From Fasciolopsis buskii (taxonomy: Eukaryota > Platyhelminthes > Trematoda > Plagiorchiida > Fasciolidae), in assembly GCA_008360955.1 (NCBI GenBank), contig LUCM01003740.1:173450-237449 (forward strand): 64,000 nucleotides of DNA, given 5' to 3'. Positions within the stretch are counted from its first letter, which is position 1; each line of letters starts with the position of its first letter. The notes under the pieces are model-generated. The model had not been told where the DNA came from and ran no database searches. It was given only the letters and a program-made list of their open reading frames with translations. This document shows, one piece after another, positions 40,091-52,046 of the stretch. The position numbers and the translations under genes were made by a program.

Positions 40091-42635
40091 CGTGTATTGC
40101 AGATGATCAGTAAAGTCAGTTTGCCAATGACGATTCGCATTTTCTCTTGCTTTCTTCCTCCGCCAGCTCACTTATAGATGAGAAGTGTGGCTGTTTGGAA
40201 CTCACGATGCTAATAGGTTATACGTATTAATTCATTGGCGATTACCGCAAATTCTGCTGGGCAAATTAAAACTGGGAATAACGAATTTCTAACGACGAAA
40301 TGCGAAGGCGGTGTTACAGTATTAAACATTTATCACACCGTTGTCTGCAATATTGCGGCCACACGGAACTCTATCGATAAACGTTCTGACGCTTTTCCTG
40401 TTTGGAATAACAGGTTCCGCTTTGGTAGTCGGCTGAAAACGTGAGCTAGCGTCTTTGGGAACCATCTGAAGCCTCCAGATTTTTTCTGATCCAAGACCAA
40501 AGTTATCTGGTAGCCACGAGCCAAGATATGTCGTCGAGTCACTAAGCTCAACCGACTGTTATCCGGAAGATCAATATGGCCTATTTATTCACTAATATAA
40601 AAAGTCATGTTAACTTAAATTGCTATTTAGGACTAGAAGAGTTTGAAGGAGTTAAGGATGTCACGAAATTTGTTGCACAGCGACCTAGTTTTCCGCAAAA
40701 CAGTGTTGTTCGTAGATAGTTATGTTGTTCACTATTTATGAATTTGAATCGATGTTTTTGTTGACTCCAACAAAAAATTAAAAGTATTCATGTCGTATGG
40801 GTCCTTATGCGATAGTCATATTTGCTCGAAACGTAAACGACTTCCCTTTGGTTGCCGACTGATGTTTTCCTACTAGTGGCACTAAAACCTGGAAAAGGCG
40901 TCTTGAAATACGGCAGATTTCATGTGTGTGACCCCTCGACTTACACTCTCCCGTGATCGAAGCTCTAGCGCATATTCAGCACACATTGGAAAAAGATACA
41001 CTTAATCACTTAATCCCTTTTTGATTATGAAATACACTTTGTTGCAGCCGTAACTGTCAATGGTTTGGTTGAAAACTGAACCGAATTTTGCTACTGGACG
41101 TAACCGAAACGACTGGCGTGTCTCAGATATTCACGACTCTCCATTTGATTTCACGTTTATAGCAAATTTGTCGTCTTCCACCCAGGTGGTCCTTTTGGCT
41201 GACACCATTTAAAGAACAATGGTGTGTAATTAGGAAGGTAGTGTAAGAAGTCGGAATGAAGGTGGAAGATTTCCTAGATGACTCTGACTCAACTATTTTG
41301 CTTATTCAAAAAAGTTGCCGTACCTGTCCGATATCGGACTTTCGAAAGGAAAATGACTGGTTACGGGGATTCGCTTTTTTGATAAAGTTATCCATTCCAA
41401 AATGCAAATAGGTCTAATTTTATAACAAAGTAAAGCTGAATATATTCTTCTGGTAGTAAGATTAACATTGAACACGATTATCGATCACCACTATTTTTCG
41501 GTCTGTTGACTGTCCAATCTGGCATCAGAACTCTGCATAGTCCCCTAAAACATCATCCTGATTTGCTTGAATTTTCGTATTAATAACTGCGCACCTATTT
41601 ATATTTATCGGTTGTTGTTGTTGACCTAACTTTGCTCAACATATCGCGGCATCTGCTCATGCGCCACATGTTTAGTGGCAGCTGGATACATCGTTTAATT
41701 CACAAAATCCATTTAGCAGGGAAAACTTCGGAACAGATTTTCTTGTGATCGGATCAGTTGCTGGTCTAGCCAGCTAAACCAAATTACGTTATTCTAAATT
41801 GTGTTTTCCATGAATTCCTGGATGCTTGAGCAATTTCAGGGAAGTGTGCTGAAGTCGCCAGAATGCATGCTGACATGCACATCCACGCCACTTCATTATA
41901 TCCGCTTCTGACCTGTGAAACAATTCCGCATGTTAATATATTCGCGGAAACGAAGTTCTGCGCGAGCCTCGCGACTGCTCCATTGCATTCCATGGCTCTA
42001 GAATACCATCGAGATCATGTCTCGGCACGAATTTACCCACACTTCCACAGGACAGATTCCGTTATGCTTTTTCCTAATTTCATTTTAATTTTAAGGGTGA
42101 AAACACGTTAAGCCACCGTTCCAGAACACAATGTAGGCTTTCCGATTCATCGCCTGAGGACCGTCAGCATCACATTGCTTTACTCGATCAGTGTGAGACG
42201 AACCGAAGGTGACAGACTGCCAAGGAAAATGAAGTGTGAAATATATAGAATGGAATTTGTTATTTGCATTTTGTTGCGAAAAGTTTGTTCTGTTATGCTG
42301 AAGATAGGAGAAAGCGAGTTTTAACGATAATGTTCGCCGAGTCATATTAGGACAATGGCGAGCACTTGATCGTTCCATAACTAGGCGCCACAATCAGTCC
42401 CAACATTCGAACTAATTCTTGATGTGTAAACCATTTTATTCGCTGAAGTTGTTAATTCGATCATCCAGTGAGTTGGTGATAAGGCGGAGTAGAATGTAGA
42501 ATCAGGGAAACCATCATTCTAGATTTAATGGTCATTACATAGGAGATAGTTTAATTGACTTCCATTGCTACTACTACCACGACTAATACTGCTAATAATA
42601 ATAATACCATACAATTACCCCTGGATTCTCTGCAG

Positions 42636-42820
42636 TCGATACTGTGATCTGCCCGAAAGGTCGCCTTCCATTGGATGTTCTTATGGAAACACGAAGTCGA
42701 GTGAAAAACGTTCGTGCTTGGTGCAACGTGGTTTACCGGATTGGACTAGTCGAAATCACCTCGCCCATTTTGGAACAAACGGAACGTCTGGTCAAAGAGA
42801 ACAAAATCAACTCCATCTTG
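42636..42820 (+). CDS. CRMP/DPYSL-family protein, exon 4
   Basis: Completes the Ile codon begun in exon 3 and encodes IDTVICPKGRLPLDVLMETR, WCNVVYRIGLVEITSP and ERLVKENKINSIL. These correspond to [32 protein letters not shown] and MEALVKDHGVNSFL of CRMPs. The acceptor is CTCTGCAG and the donor GTGAGC, leaving phase 0. Length to the next block fits the family. Confidence 0.9.
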
Positions 42821-44074
42821 GTGAGCACAGATATAGCCCACCGTTTGTCATTAAAATGTTTTAAGAGTTCTTTCGAAAGGCTGATTGAATAAATAAAGAA
42901 AACTTTGGTAAACCTTGAAAATCAGAAGCCAGTTGGTTCCTCAGTGTTTAGCCCTTCAATCGAGTATCGTTTAAGGTGACAGATACTCATTTGTAAATTT
43001 TCATTGAATACGAACATCTTCATCGGTAGCAGTTCAAAGATTGAAAATCAAAACAACAATGGAAAATTGATCATCCATGACATAAATTTCCATTGACATC
43101 ACTGGCTATGTAAAGGGTTTGAAATGTGAATGATGCATTGGAATTACAATATGATTCAGTGACCTGCACAAGCACGTCGGTGGTTACCACATCTAGAACA
43201 CCAACAGAAGGCTACAGCACAGCGTATGTTAAATTCTACACCGTCTCCGAAGTTCTCTTCGGCAAGGAAAATCTGTAGGCGAAAAAAACAGAAAGCAGGT
43301 GACAATCGGAGTTGAAGGATCATCAACGTGAAATTCGAAAATTATGAGGGGTTTGAAAATTACAGGCAGAACATAAAGGCTAACTGTCACAAACTCTTAA
43401 TGCTTTAAATTCCTGTGCGCTCGTTTTCAAAGTTACGCGGACATTTTCTTAGACCGTGGAAGTTTCGTAAGTAATCAGTTTGTCAAGTAACTCTCCCACC
43501 GTTGCCATTTCGGTTCAGAGTTACAAGTTAGGAAGTATTCGCCACCACTACAGTGGTTAATAAAATGGTGTTGTAAATGGCGTGAGTTTCAAACAACTTA
43601 AATTTTGTTCCTAAGTCCTATTAACCGTTGGACATTTTGTTTTTACATGTAGTATAGATTGAGAAACGGACAGACGCGCAAAACACCAGACCAGGTGGAA
43701 CTAGCCGTCCCAGCCACACTGATTCATTTACGTTTACTAACGAGTCCTACCCTGGATCAAAACATCACTATAAGCACTTATCAATTCAGTGGACATCTTC
43801 AAATTATTTTCTTCCATATGCATATATAATATATATGGACGCATTAAATAGTATCTGGATGGATAATATATATATATATGCATGTTCGAAAAATCTCCCC
43901 CATTCCCGAATAGTATGCACTAGAAATAACAGGTAGCGTCTCAAATGAATGTGATACAGATAGTGACGAAAGTACAGGCTTCGCATTCAGCTTGCATAAC
44001 GGATGCTTTCACCGTTTAATAACATTCGTTCCAGTTATTGCAGGTGATTTGTCTTCTTTTACAGAAATGGAACA

Positions 44075-44860
44075 GAATGGAACAAACATGGGTGCCAACT
44101 GTGGGTTCCATTATCCTTAGGTACTGAGCTATTAAGAACGATAGTATCTTACCATCGGCCTGATATTTCACTAAAGTCGAAAGGTGGTGTGTACTGTGCT
44201 ACAGTGCGCACAGTTCTGTTGTACGGTTGCGAGACATGGAGTGTGTGTGGGAGATGTTAGTCGGTTGGAGGTTTTCGACCGCCGATATCTTCATAGTGTG
44301 GCTAGGATTGGATTCGGTGACCGGTTGAGTAATGTGGAGGTCAGGAATCTAGTACTAGGTGCCGGCCTCAGAATACCTTGTTTCATCGTACGAAACTTAG
44401 TAGAGTACGCTGGTTGGGTCACGTGTTGCGTATGGCGAACACTCGTCTAGCATACCGTGCCCTATGTTAGGTTCCTCCCAAGGAATCTAAGAAGCCATCT
44501 GGAGGTGAGCACATGGCATGGCAACTTGGAATGAGAAAATGTACAAAGAACTCAGGTAAAGTCTTCGTGGTTGGAGTCCGAAAGACTCTTCAACTAGCTG
44601 GCTGGAGACACTGAAGAATATGGCAATGAACCGTGAACAGTGGCGATCATGTTGTCACTACAAATCGAATCAAGATGATTGAAAGCGTGCGTATGTACAG
44701 TTAGACTGTGTTCCCTATGTTGGCTGCAGCGGCATTTTATCTGTCCCCACTTGCGTAGGTTCCCTCACCGTTCACCTAGGATATTCACTCTTTTTATAGA
44801 AACATGTAACACTGGGGATATGGCAGCGGTCAGTCAGGTTTGTCATGCGATTTAACGCTG
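44075..44860 (+). mobile_element. RTE-type LINE, 3' part
   Basis: Read in three frames the + strand gives PDISLKSKGGVYCATVRTVL, LYGCETW, SRLEVFDRRYLHSVARIGFG, DRLSNVEVRN and VRWLGHVLRMANTRLAYRAL. This is the typical C-terminal end of RTE polyproteins (GRVYxAxVRxVLLYGCETW, RLxVFDxRCLRxIAR, LRWLGHVLRM). Two frameshifts and several stops break it. About 200 bases of 3' non-coding sequence lead straight into (AAT)n, as expected of RTE elements that end in short tandem repeats. Confidence 0.85.
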
Positions 44861-44891
44861 AATAATAATAATAATAATAATGATGAGATGT

Positions 44892-44946
<55 letters not shown>

Positions 44947-45013
44947 GATGATGATGATGATGATGATGGTGACGATGATGATGATGATGATGCTGATGGT
45001 GATGATAATGATA

Positions 45014-45055
<42 letters not shown>

Positions 45056-45072
45056 GTGATGGTGATGATGAT
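44861..45072. repeat. (AAT)n-(ATG)n microsatellite
   Basis: Seven AAT-type units are followed by about 64 units of ATG with scattered substitutions (GGT, GAC, GCT, AAT). The long Met-rich and His-rich open frames in this stretch are artefacts of the repeat. Confidence 0.98.
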
Positions 45073-46330
45073 AGTATTTCATTGCTTTAATTCCCTAAGC
45101 CGAAATATGGTCAGGTTCGACCACGAATCGAACCCAACTGACCATCAGTTCCGTCTCAGTTCCATTTTCACAACCATCATCTATTCATCAAAATAAGCTT
45201 ATTTCTTTTTCTGCCTTAGCGCCATCTCCCGGAAAACGAAAAAGAAACTGGAGAGAGATTACCGACCAATGAATAACTTGAAGAACAATACGAAAGCGGT
45301 TAGACTTCTAATACAAAAAATTCACTGACTGTGACAGTGAGCGATATTACCCACTTTCTTCTACCATCGCTTAGGGGGAGCTGATAAACCCCAACTCGGT
45401 AGACTTGCTGCGCCTATGACACCCAGTCCACTGATTAAAGTCTTCATACCTATTTGCCAGGTCATCGGCGGACTACCTAAACTCATCCTCTAACCACAGG
45501 CTGCCTCGGACAACAGTTTACAAAACACGCCGCAACAACATTAATCCACACAGATCCAACGCCTCTTCTAAAAATTGAACCTCAAGGGTCAGTACCTTAC
45601 GGCCAACCTTTGATTGACGAAATTTTCTCATCATATCCTATCAACACCACAAAGACAACGGGGTTCAAACATCGAAATTTCTTCGCAAATCTACTCTCAA
45701 CGGCCATGGAAAAATACCGATCTCACTACTGTTGGCCTTTGTTCGATAACCAGATGTCACGCCCACACCATAGATGACTCAATTTTGTGAAACCCAGTTG
45801 AATGTTTTGTATATGAGATGACAGTTCATCCGGCATGTTACTACCAGGTAAGATACTGACTAAATCTATCCACCTAAACCAGTTGTTCTCCCGAGTGAAT
45901 AGAATTCGGTTTCGAGCCAATCCAGTCCTTCAACAGCACTATAAATTTCAAGGGGCCAAAGTGCATCCCAACCCTACATGCACTGTCATACTGACGACTG
46001 AGAAAAACTTGCAAACTCATTTGGATACTCATACAGTAGCACAGGGTCATTCGCATATTCTAGATCAAATTTTCCTGTTTGAACAAATACCGATACCAAT
46101 ACTTTGACATGAAGATAAGATGATTTCTATCAACGCCTCAACAGCAATGTTAAAAGGAAAGACTAGAGGTAAATAACAAAACTTCACTTCCCATGGTGAA
46201 CTCGGGTGAATGATCGCCGTAAATACGGGCTCGATTTCAGCATATTTCATATGCAGAGCCCAATTTTTAAAGAAGTGCAAGCACCACCTCTTGAAGACTC
46301 TATGGTAATACGAAATGGTAGTTGTGCTCA
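45073..46330 (-). mobile_element. RTE-type LINE, RT and C-terminal part
   Basis: On the minus strand from about 46330 downward, translation in several frames gives PLVFPFNIAVEALIEIILSS (compare SPFLFNFAIDxIME), then VGMHFGPLKFIVLLKDWIGS and the GEQL box. DELSSHIQN, LGFTKLSHLWCGRDIWLSNK, a GxVY-VVRSVFFHG equivalent near 45720 and finally SLPSWGLSAPPKRW near 45400 follow. The order is that of RTE reverse transcriptases. Stops and frameshifts are frequent. Its 3' end (low coordinates) runs into the same microsatellite as the opposite RTE copy. A short palindrome GGTTCGA-CCACGAA-TCGAACC lies in the 3' part near 45113. Confidence 0.8.
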
Positions 46331-46756
46331 AAATGTACAATTGATGTTATCCTTCGGTCGTAAATTTTATTCTCTGAGAGATAATTTAAACACTTCCACA
46401 ATTGAGAATCCTTGGAAAATACAAATTGCCAATCTGTGATTTCTCCAAATGTTATATATTCATTTGAACAGCTTAGTAGTCTGCACTATCACAGTACATT
46501 GTAAAACTTACATCGAGGAAGGCCACCCGAGGTAACCGAAACGTCGGCTATTTGCAACCACTAATCCCTACCACGGTGTTTGTCATATTTCAAATTCTCC
46601 GAACACCATATGGCGTATTTTTTCTTCAATGCAACTCGAAATATTTTCGGTTAGGATATTTCATTGCTACATTTTAGTAGTAGGAGATTGAATGTTTACA
46701 TGAAATAATTCACCATGTGATATCGCTCAACTCACCATATAGAAACCATGGTGGAA

Positions 46757-46801
46757 GCACTGTACAGCTGTTTCATCCTTGTTAGGAATCATCAGCAGTG
46801 C
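46757..46801 (-). ncRNA. Hammerhead ribozyme motif (left arm of copy D)
   Basis: The 45-nt minus-strand RNA can be parsed fully. The 5' stem I strand GCACUG is followed by CUGAUGA, then a 14-nt stem II hairpin (UUCC-UAACA-AGGA closed by a U-U mismatch). GAA comes next, then short stem III ACAGCUGU, cleavage residue A (triplet GUA), and the 3' stem I strand CAGUGC. Stem I pairs perfectly over 6 bp. The only departure from the consensus core is the first stem II pair (usually G-C, here U-U), and stem III is very short, as in other minimal metazoan hammerheads. Self-cleavage is predicted but not shown. Confidence 0.78.
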
Positions 46802-46921
46802 ATATCCACCGCGCCCGAACTGGGACGCCAACTCGGGACGAACGATTCTGAGTCGAACGCCTTAGCCATTACGTTACCGGGCGGGCTCTGAACGGTTTGT
46901 TGAACTTCACCACATGATGTT

Positions 46922-46966
46922 GCACTGCTGATGATTCCTAACAAGGATGAAACAACTGTACAATAC
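46922..46966 (+). ncRNA. Hammerhead ribozyme motif, degraded (right arm of copy D)
   Basis: Mirror copy of the left-arm motif on the + strand. CUGAUGA, the UUCCUAACAAGGAU hairpin and GAA are identical to the left arm. Stem III is ACAACUGU and the cleavage triplet GUA is kept. The 3' stem I strand CAAUAC has two mismatches to GCACUG, so this arm should cleave poorly or not at all. Confidence 0.65.
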
Positions 46967-48309
46967 TTCCATGGTTTCTTTATGGTGAGTTGAGCGATGA
47001 TATCACATGGTGAAACATTTCATTGCATATGTGTTTGAAAATTCCGCATGGTTTTGTTGTATAGGGTCAGGTGTGGATGATGGTTGTTAAATTATGCTTC
47101 TCAAATACATAGGGAACAATTCAGCTAACTTCAAGTTGCAGCCATCAACAACAAGCTGAAATGGTGCTTATCCAAAAGCCAGTACCTTTTTTAGTCTTCA
47201 TAATGAACACCGATTCGGTGCATTTGTTCGTGCTTCTCAGGTGATATGATTCATAGTTCTGTTAGGGAGTACGCGTCGTGGATTTGCTACTTCCGATGCT
47301 CGACTGAAATTTCAAAAACGAATGATTAGACTCTATTACGGCCTAATAGCAGTACAAATGCACACATTTTTCGAGGCCAAATCAATAAATCTGCTAGTCG
47401 TGATGGTATTGCTGTTGGTGGAACTCTTCTCATATGCCGTCATTTTTTGAGCTTTTTAAAACCTGTCATGTCCCCAACACTTGGAAAATTCATCAGAACA
47501 CTTGAAGCACACAGTCAATTTTGCCGTAATTGTTATGTTGTACTTTTCACGTAATGGAGGAGACGAACATTTGCCCAGAAACAAGCTACCTCTTCTGCTC
47601 CCTTCATCCAGCCGCTTCGTGTCCAGTCATTTCATAATTGTACATTCCTTTAATAGGTTGACACCAGCATCTCCTCGGGGCCAATAAGAGTGGGTATGGG
47701 CACATCATCCAACGAAATCCCAGTTCCAACACCCTAAATTTCTCGGTAGACCCAGTAGGTAATATCCTTGGTATAAAAATCCCCTTAGCTCTGGTATCTT
47801 CTTCCCGTTACAAGAAATGGGTTCCTGGCATTTTCTGTTCACTCCGCATTCCTGTAATACCAGCTGCTCTCTGCTCCCATTTTCAATCCACAATAGGGAC
47901 AATGGGAAAATAGATTCTAATGATTACGACATACCCTAAAGGATCGTTTGCTGGGATCAAACATTCAGCAATAGCTTGTCCGAAATATTACACTTTCAGT
48001 TGAAGAAAAACTGGCACATGAACTTAACCTAATTAAGTAGAACGCGGAGAAAATGGAACCAGCAGCGGATTGTCCTATGAATGGCTGCGCTACAATTATG
48101 TGCCATCCTATTTCATTGTTTTGTTGTCGGATATTTGGTTCGACCATATTCTCCGTTCGATACTACAATCGCTCGAAATTGCTTTGTTCAAAAACCGTGC
48201 CGTTTTTCCACATCTATTGGGATCCCGTGTTTCTGCACCTCTATGAGCTTCTAATCGATCTAAAAGAGGCACTCATGCTGGCTGGCATGCAGCCCTTAAA
48301 TGCACCATT

Positions 48310-51047
48310 CCGGCCAAGATGTACATTCCATCTTTGTTGAGTACCAACATCCGCTCTCTGTTTACGAAAATGTCAGATCTGTCCCTCACACTTTAATCAC
48401 TGACCCATGTTCACACGTGTGTCATCTGAATACATGGATCTTGGCTGGACCCAGATATCGCTGATTCACTCGTGTCCATAGACAGCTTCAGACTCCATCG
48501 GCAGGACGGAGTTTCGGACAAGAAGACTGGAGGTGGTGTGGAAACATAAATAAACTCCTTCTGGTCTTGCAAGTCCGAATTTGTTTATACGTACTCGCTA
48601 AACGAAACTGATTGTCTCGTAACACTGTCGACCTCGGTTTTCTTAACCTACCAGTACAATCATAGCAACATATATATTGCCTTTTTTGCTTGCGACACAG
48701 TATCACATTTTTCCGACTCTTTTCTATCATTCATTGCTTCTCTTTTGAGGACAGTTTGTGTATTACTGTAGGTGATTTCAATCATGCACCTACCCTACCA
48801 CTGAATGTGTTCGACTTGACTGATCTCTGCGTTTCTTCCACCAGAGGCGATTCCATTTTAGATAGGGTTATTACCAACCATCCTGATTGATTTTCCCTGA
48901 ATCTGCGTGCTTCAAATTCAAGTAGTGATCACTGTCTGCTTCTGTCAAGGCCCAAGATATACTCTAGGTCATCTTTCCATTCCTTCAGGCGAACAAATCA
49001 AATCCGAGTTCGCCTTCGTAACTTTTCACACAGTACCCCTGTTCTTCTTCAGAAATTTCCTTTCTATCGCATCTACTTGTTTCTCTTTTGAATCCCTACA
49101 CAGTGACAACGGCAGACTTCTCACAAAGTCGGACAACGCAATCTTTGATATCTGCGATGTCTTAGAAACACTGTTCATCTCAAGTGGCCGTATCTCCACC
49201 CAGAAACTGAAATATCTAAGAAGATTCAAGAAACACTTCTACAAACCCCGTAATAACTCAAGCGTGTGGTATATTTCCAACCCAGTAAAAGCTTAAATCA
49301 AACGCATTGACACTACATTCGCCAGCCAACTTTTGAGTGGTAACAACAATCGATTACTATGACTAAGCATTCGACCGTTGTTTGGGAAGAAAAAGTATAC
49401 GAAAAATTCTGCGGATTTTGACAGTATCAATCGTGCTTTTATCCATCCTTCCACTTATACACCGACTATATTTGAACAGGGTGGTGATATGACAGTTACA
49501 AGTTTTTCTGCGCACCACTAAAATGACTACAGGGGTTGGTCCTGACAGTCTGTTTTCAGCTCTTTTAAGGCATGGTGTTGTGGCTCTGACCGATGCATTT
49601 ACTTCTCTAATTAACTCGTCATTAATCTCTTCTTCCATCCCTGACTGTTGGAGACCCGTCACTATTATTCCCATCCTTAAATTTAACAGTTCTACTGCTT
49701 TGGAGAAACGTTTTAGACCCATCGCCCTAGCGTCTTCCAGTCCTAAACCGACGGAGCGTGCTATGGTTAAGCACATGTGTTCTTCTGCCCATCCTCCTGG
49801 CAATCCACTTCAGTTTGCCTATAAATGTAATAGGTCCACTTTGGACGCTGTCGCCTCCCTCATTCACCACATTTGTAAGTCTTTAAATGCACCAATGAAA
49901 TCCGTCCGTTGTGCCTATCTAGACTATTCGTCGGCATTTGATTCTGTCCCACGGTCTCTTTTACTTCACAAACTGGAAACATTTGGTTGTCCCAGGTCTT
50001 CATTAGCATGGCTGTCTGATTAACTTACTTACCGAACCCAGTGCACACGAATGGACGGTAAGACTTAGGAACCGCTGATTAACAACTCAGAAGTGCTTCA
50101 AGGTGCCGTTCTTTCACCGTTTCTCTTCTCCAATTACATCAACAACTTATCAACTAGCTCTCCTTGTCATCTGTTTGAGTATGTTGATGATGTCAAGCGT
50201 TTTCGAGCAACGATGATTTCAAAGTTTTTCCAACTACGATCTATCTGCACTAGCTTATTTAAATCTGAACACATCTAAATGTTTCGAATGTCTGTTCTCT
50301 CTCTCTCTCTCGATCAGCCTACCCATCCGAAACCTCTTTCGTGAACTCAAAAACACTTACCAGGGTTGATTCTGTGAAATATCTAGGAGTTGCTATTGAT
50401 AGAAATCTGAAGTGGATTTCTCACATTTCTGCTTGTGTGAAGAATCTCGGACGGTTGTCATTTCAAATCAGAAAGCTTCGGCACTACAAGGTGAAACAAG
50501 ACACCATCTCGGATTGTCATACCAGCACGTTTTTCCAGTGCTTCCAATGGTCCTCCTGTCATTTTTCCAGGTTTGCTTAAAAAGAATTTAAATTTCTTCG
50601 CCGGGGTTTATCATTTATTAGCCGTCTTTCCTACCACTAACTGCGTTGTCCTTCGCTCTGTGCGATCAGCTCTTATCTGCATGTGAGAAATTTGCGCACA
50701 AAATTCTTTCTGACCCCACGCATCCTCTGTGCAACGATCTTTCCGAGTGCCGCTCTCTCTCATATTTCAACACGATCTGCTTTTCGTTCCCTGTTCTCTA
50801 AAATCTTATCTATAGGAACTCCACTGTCCCATATTTAGCACGCATTTTGACAAAACGTGACCGGGTTTTATCCGAATTCCTGAGCAACCTACAAGGATGT
50901 GTCCTGATTATTCCTCGATGAGTTTCTTTTATGTATTGTTTGCAAGGTGGCCAGTGTAATTTTTTCTATTTTTTTTACCCTCGCGTTTGTCGATTGAAAT
51001 GCGACATTATTGTACGTAAAAGCCCATACTATACAATACAATACATA
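48310..51047 (+). mobile_element. CR1/Jockey-type LINE, broken copy
   Basis: An endonuclease then reverse transcriptase can be followed on the + strand. Endonuclease (48330-48950): LLSTNIRSLFTKMSDL, WLDPDIAD, GGGV, VGDFNHAP, SILDRVITNHPD and SSDHCLLL. RT (49500-50580): VGPDSLFSALL, SSSIPDCWRPVTIIPILK, FRPIALASS, LQFAYKCNRSTLDAV, VRCAYLDYSSAFDSVPRSLL, VLQGAVLSPFLF, FEYVDDVKRF (catalytic YVDD) and VKYLGVAIDRNLKWISHI. A C-terminal tail follows to about 51020, ending in (ACAAT)-type repeats at 51031-51047. There are many stops and frameshifts, though one RT block stays open for 166 codons (49523-50023). The CR1-like clade is suggested by the endonuclease/RT order and the short tandem 3' tail. Confidence 0.85.
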
Positions 51048-52018
51048 TGCCTGTTATTTTCGCCTCATATTATGGCTACTCGTGAGTAAACAAAAAGAGT
51101 GAGTAAAACGAGATGTAAGTTTAAGATATTTGGTCTTCTTCTACTGCGGCAATTTGAATCTAGTTTTGAATCTCGTGCAAGAAAGTGATACAAACTGTAA
51201 ATAGCCACTCTATAGTCCTCAATGTCTCAGGCTCTTTGAGCATGTATTACGCTGTGTTCTACAGAGCCCTTCTAATTTGTAATTCGTCTAATAACATTGA
51301 AATGGCAACATTGCCCATGAGATGTTGATTTGGGGTTGGAGTATTTTTTTTACAAAACCACTAGGGTTAAGAATCCACGGTTTTTCTTAAATCGAGTAAT
51401 TCAGTTTGTTTTTGTTGCTACTTGCAAGATTACATGTGTGATTGCAATCACCTATGTTAACAAGCGACAGTTATTATAGTTTCTTCTCTTGTTTTTCTGT
51501 CAGTGTTATTGCCCGTTAGCTGTTGCAAATTCCAACGGCCTAACAACGACTGCAAACCATTTGCCTCAACTAAATGGATTTTGGCTGTCCCTAAGTGTGC
51601 AGTGAGGCCAGTTGGGTTATTTTGAGTCAAATGTTAGAAAAAAAATGGGAGAGTGAAGCATTTCGTTTTAGCACCGAAAATGGAAACCTCAGACTATGCA
51701 CCTCTGATCATTTAAGAACTTTTCGTCTAGCGGAACTGTGTAATGGATGCTTGAATTCGGTGGCTGATGTGTGGTAGGTCATTTTAATCTCATGCTAACT
51801 CTTTAACCCTACATTGTTTCTCTTTGTGACTTTACTCCTACGAGAGTATTTTTCTTTTAGACATTTCTTCTTTCACCGTAGTGTTATCACGGTCTAAATG
51901 ACAACTTCTGTAACATCCGCGTTCAATATATATGTATATATATTTTTAGAGTTGAGAAGGCGTACACTGAGTTAATACGTTTATCGTGACGTTTCGATCC
52001 AAACTAGGACTCGTTGTC

Positions 52019-52046
52019 ATATATATATATATATAATATATATATA
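52019..52046. repeat. (AT)n microsatellite
   Basis: AT dinucleotide run with one interruption. A related run lies about 100 bases upstream at 51926-51945. Confidence 0.9.

Larger units (their letters stand above)
37113..42635 (+). other. CRMP intron 3
   Basis: It runs from GTAAGT to CTGCAG (5.5 kb). It contains the right arm of the inverted repeat (37982-38142), an AT-rich palindrome near 38320-38345 and an RTE fragment at 39740-40090. The rest holds short open frames only, including 37409-37710, with no recognised domain. Confidence 0.6.
46700..47020 (-). repeat. Foldback short repeat with tRNA-like head and paired hammerheads (copy D)
   Basis: An inverted repeat of about 95 bases per arm (46705-46802 and 46918-47016) flanks a tRNA-like core on the minus strand (46884-46808). 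The core has a B-box region GAGTTGGCGTCC and the same CTCAGAA loop as copy A. The arms share the edge CACCATGTGATATCGCTCAA. Each arm carries a hammerhead module pointing away from the core. The outer edge matches copies A and B (ATGAAATAATTCACCATGTG). Confidence 0.88.

Noticed and set aside
44840..45196. Long Met-rich (+) and His-rich (-) open frames
   Set aside because: They are translations of an ATG trinucleotide microsatellite and carry no evidence of coding.
51595..51777. 60-codon frame followed by a GT, considered as a missing CRMP exon
   Set aside because: The peptide has no resemblance to any CRMP segment and the acceptor side is unclear.
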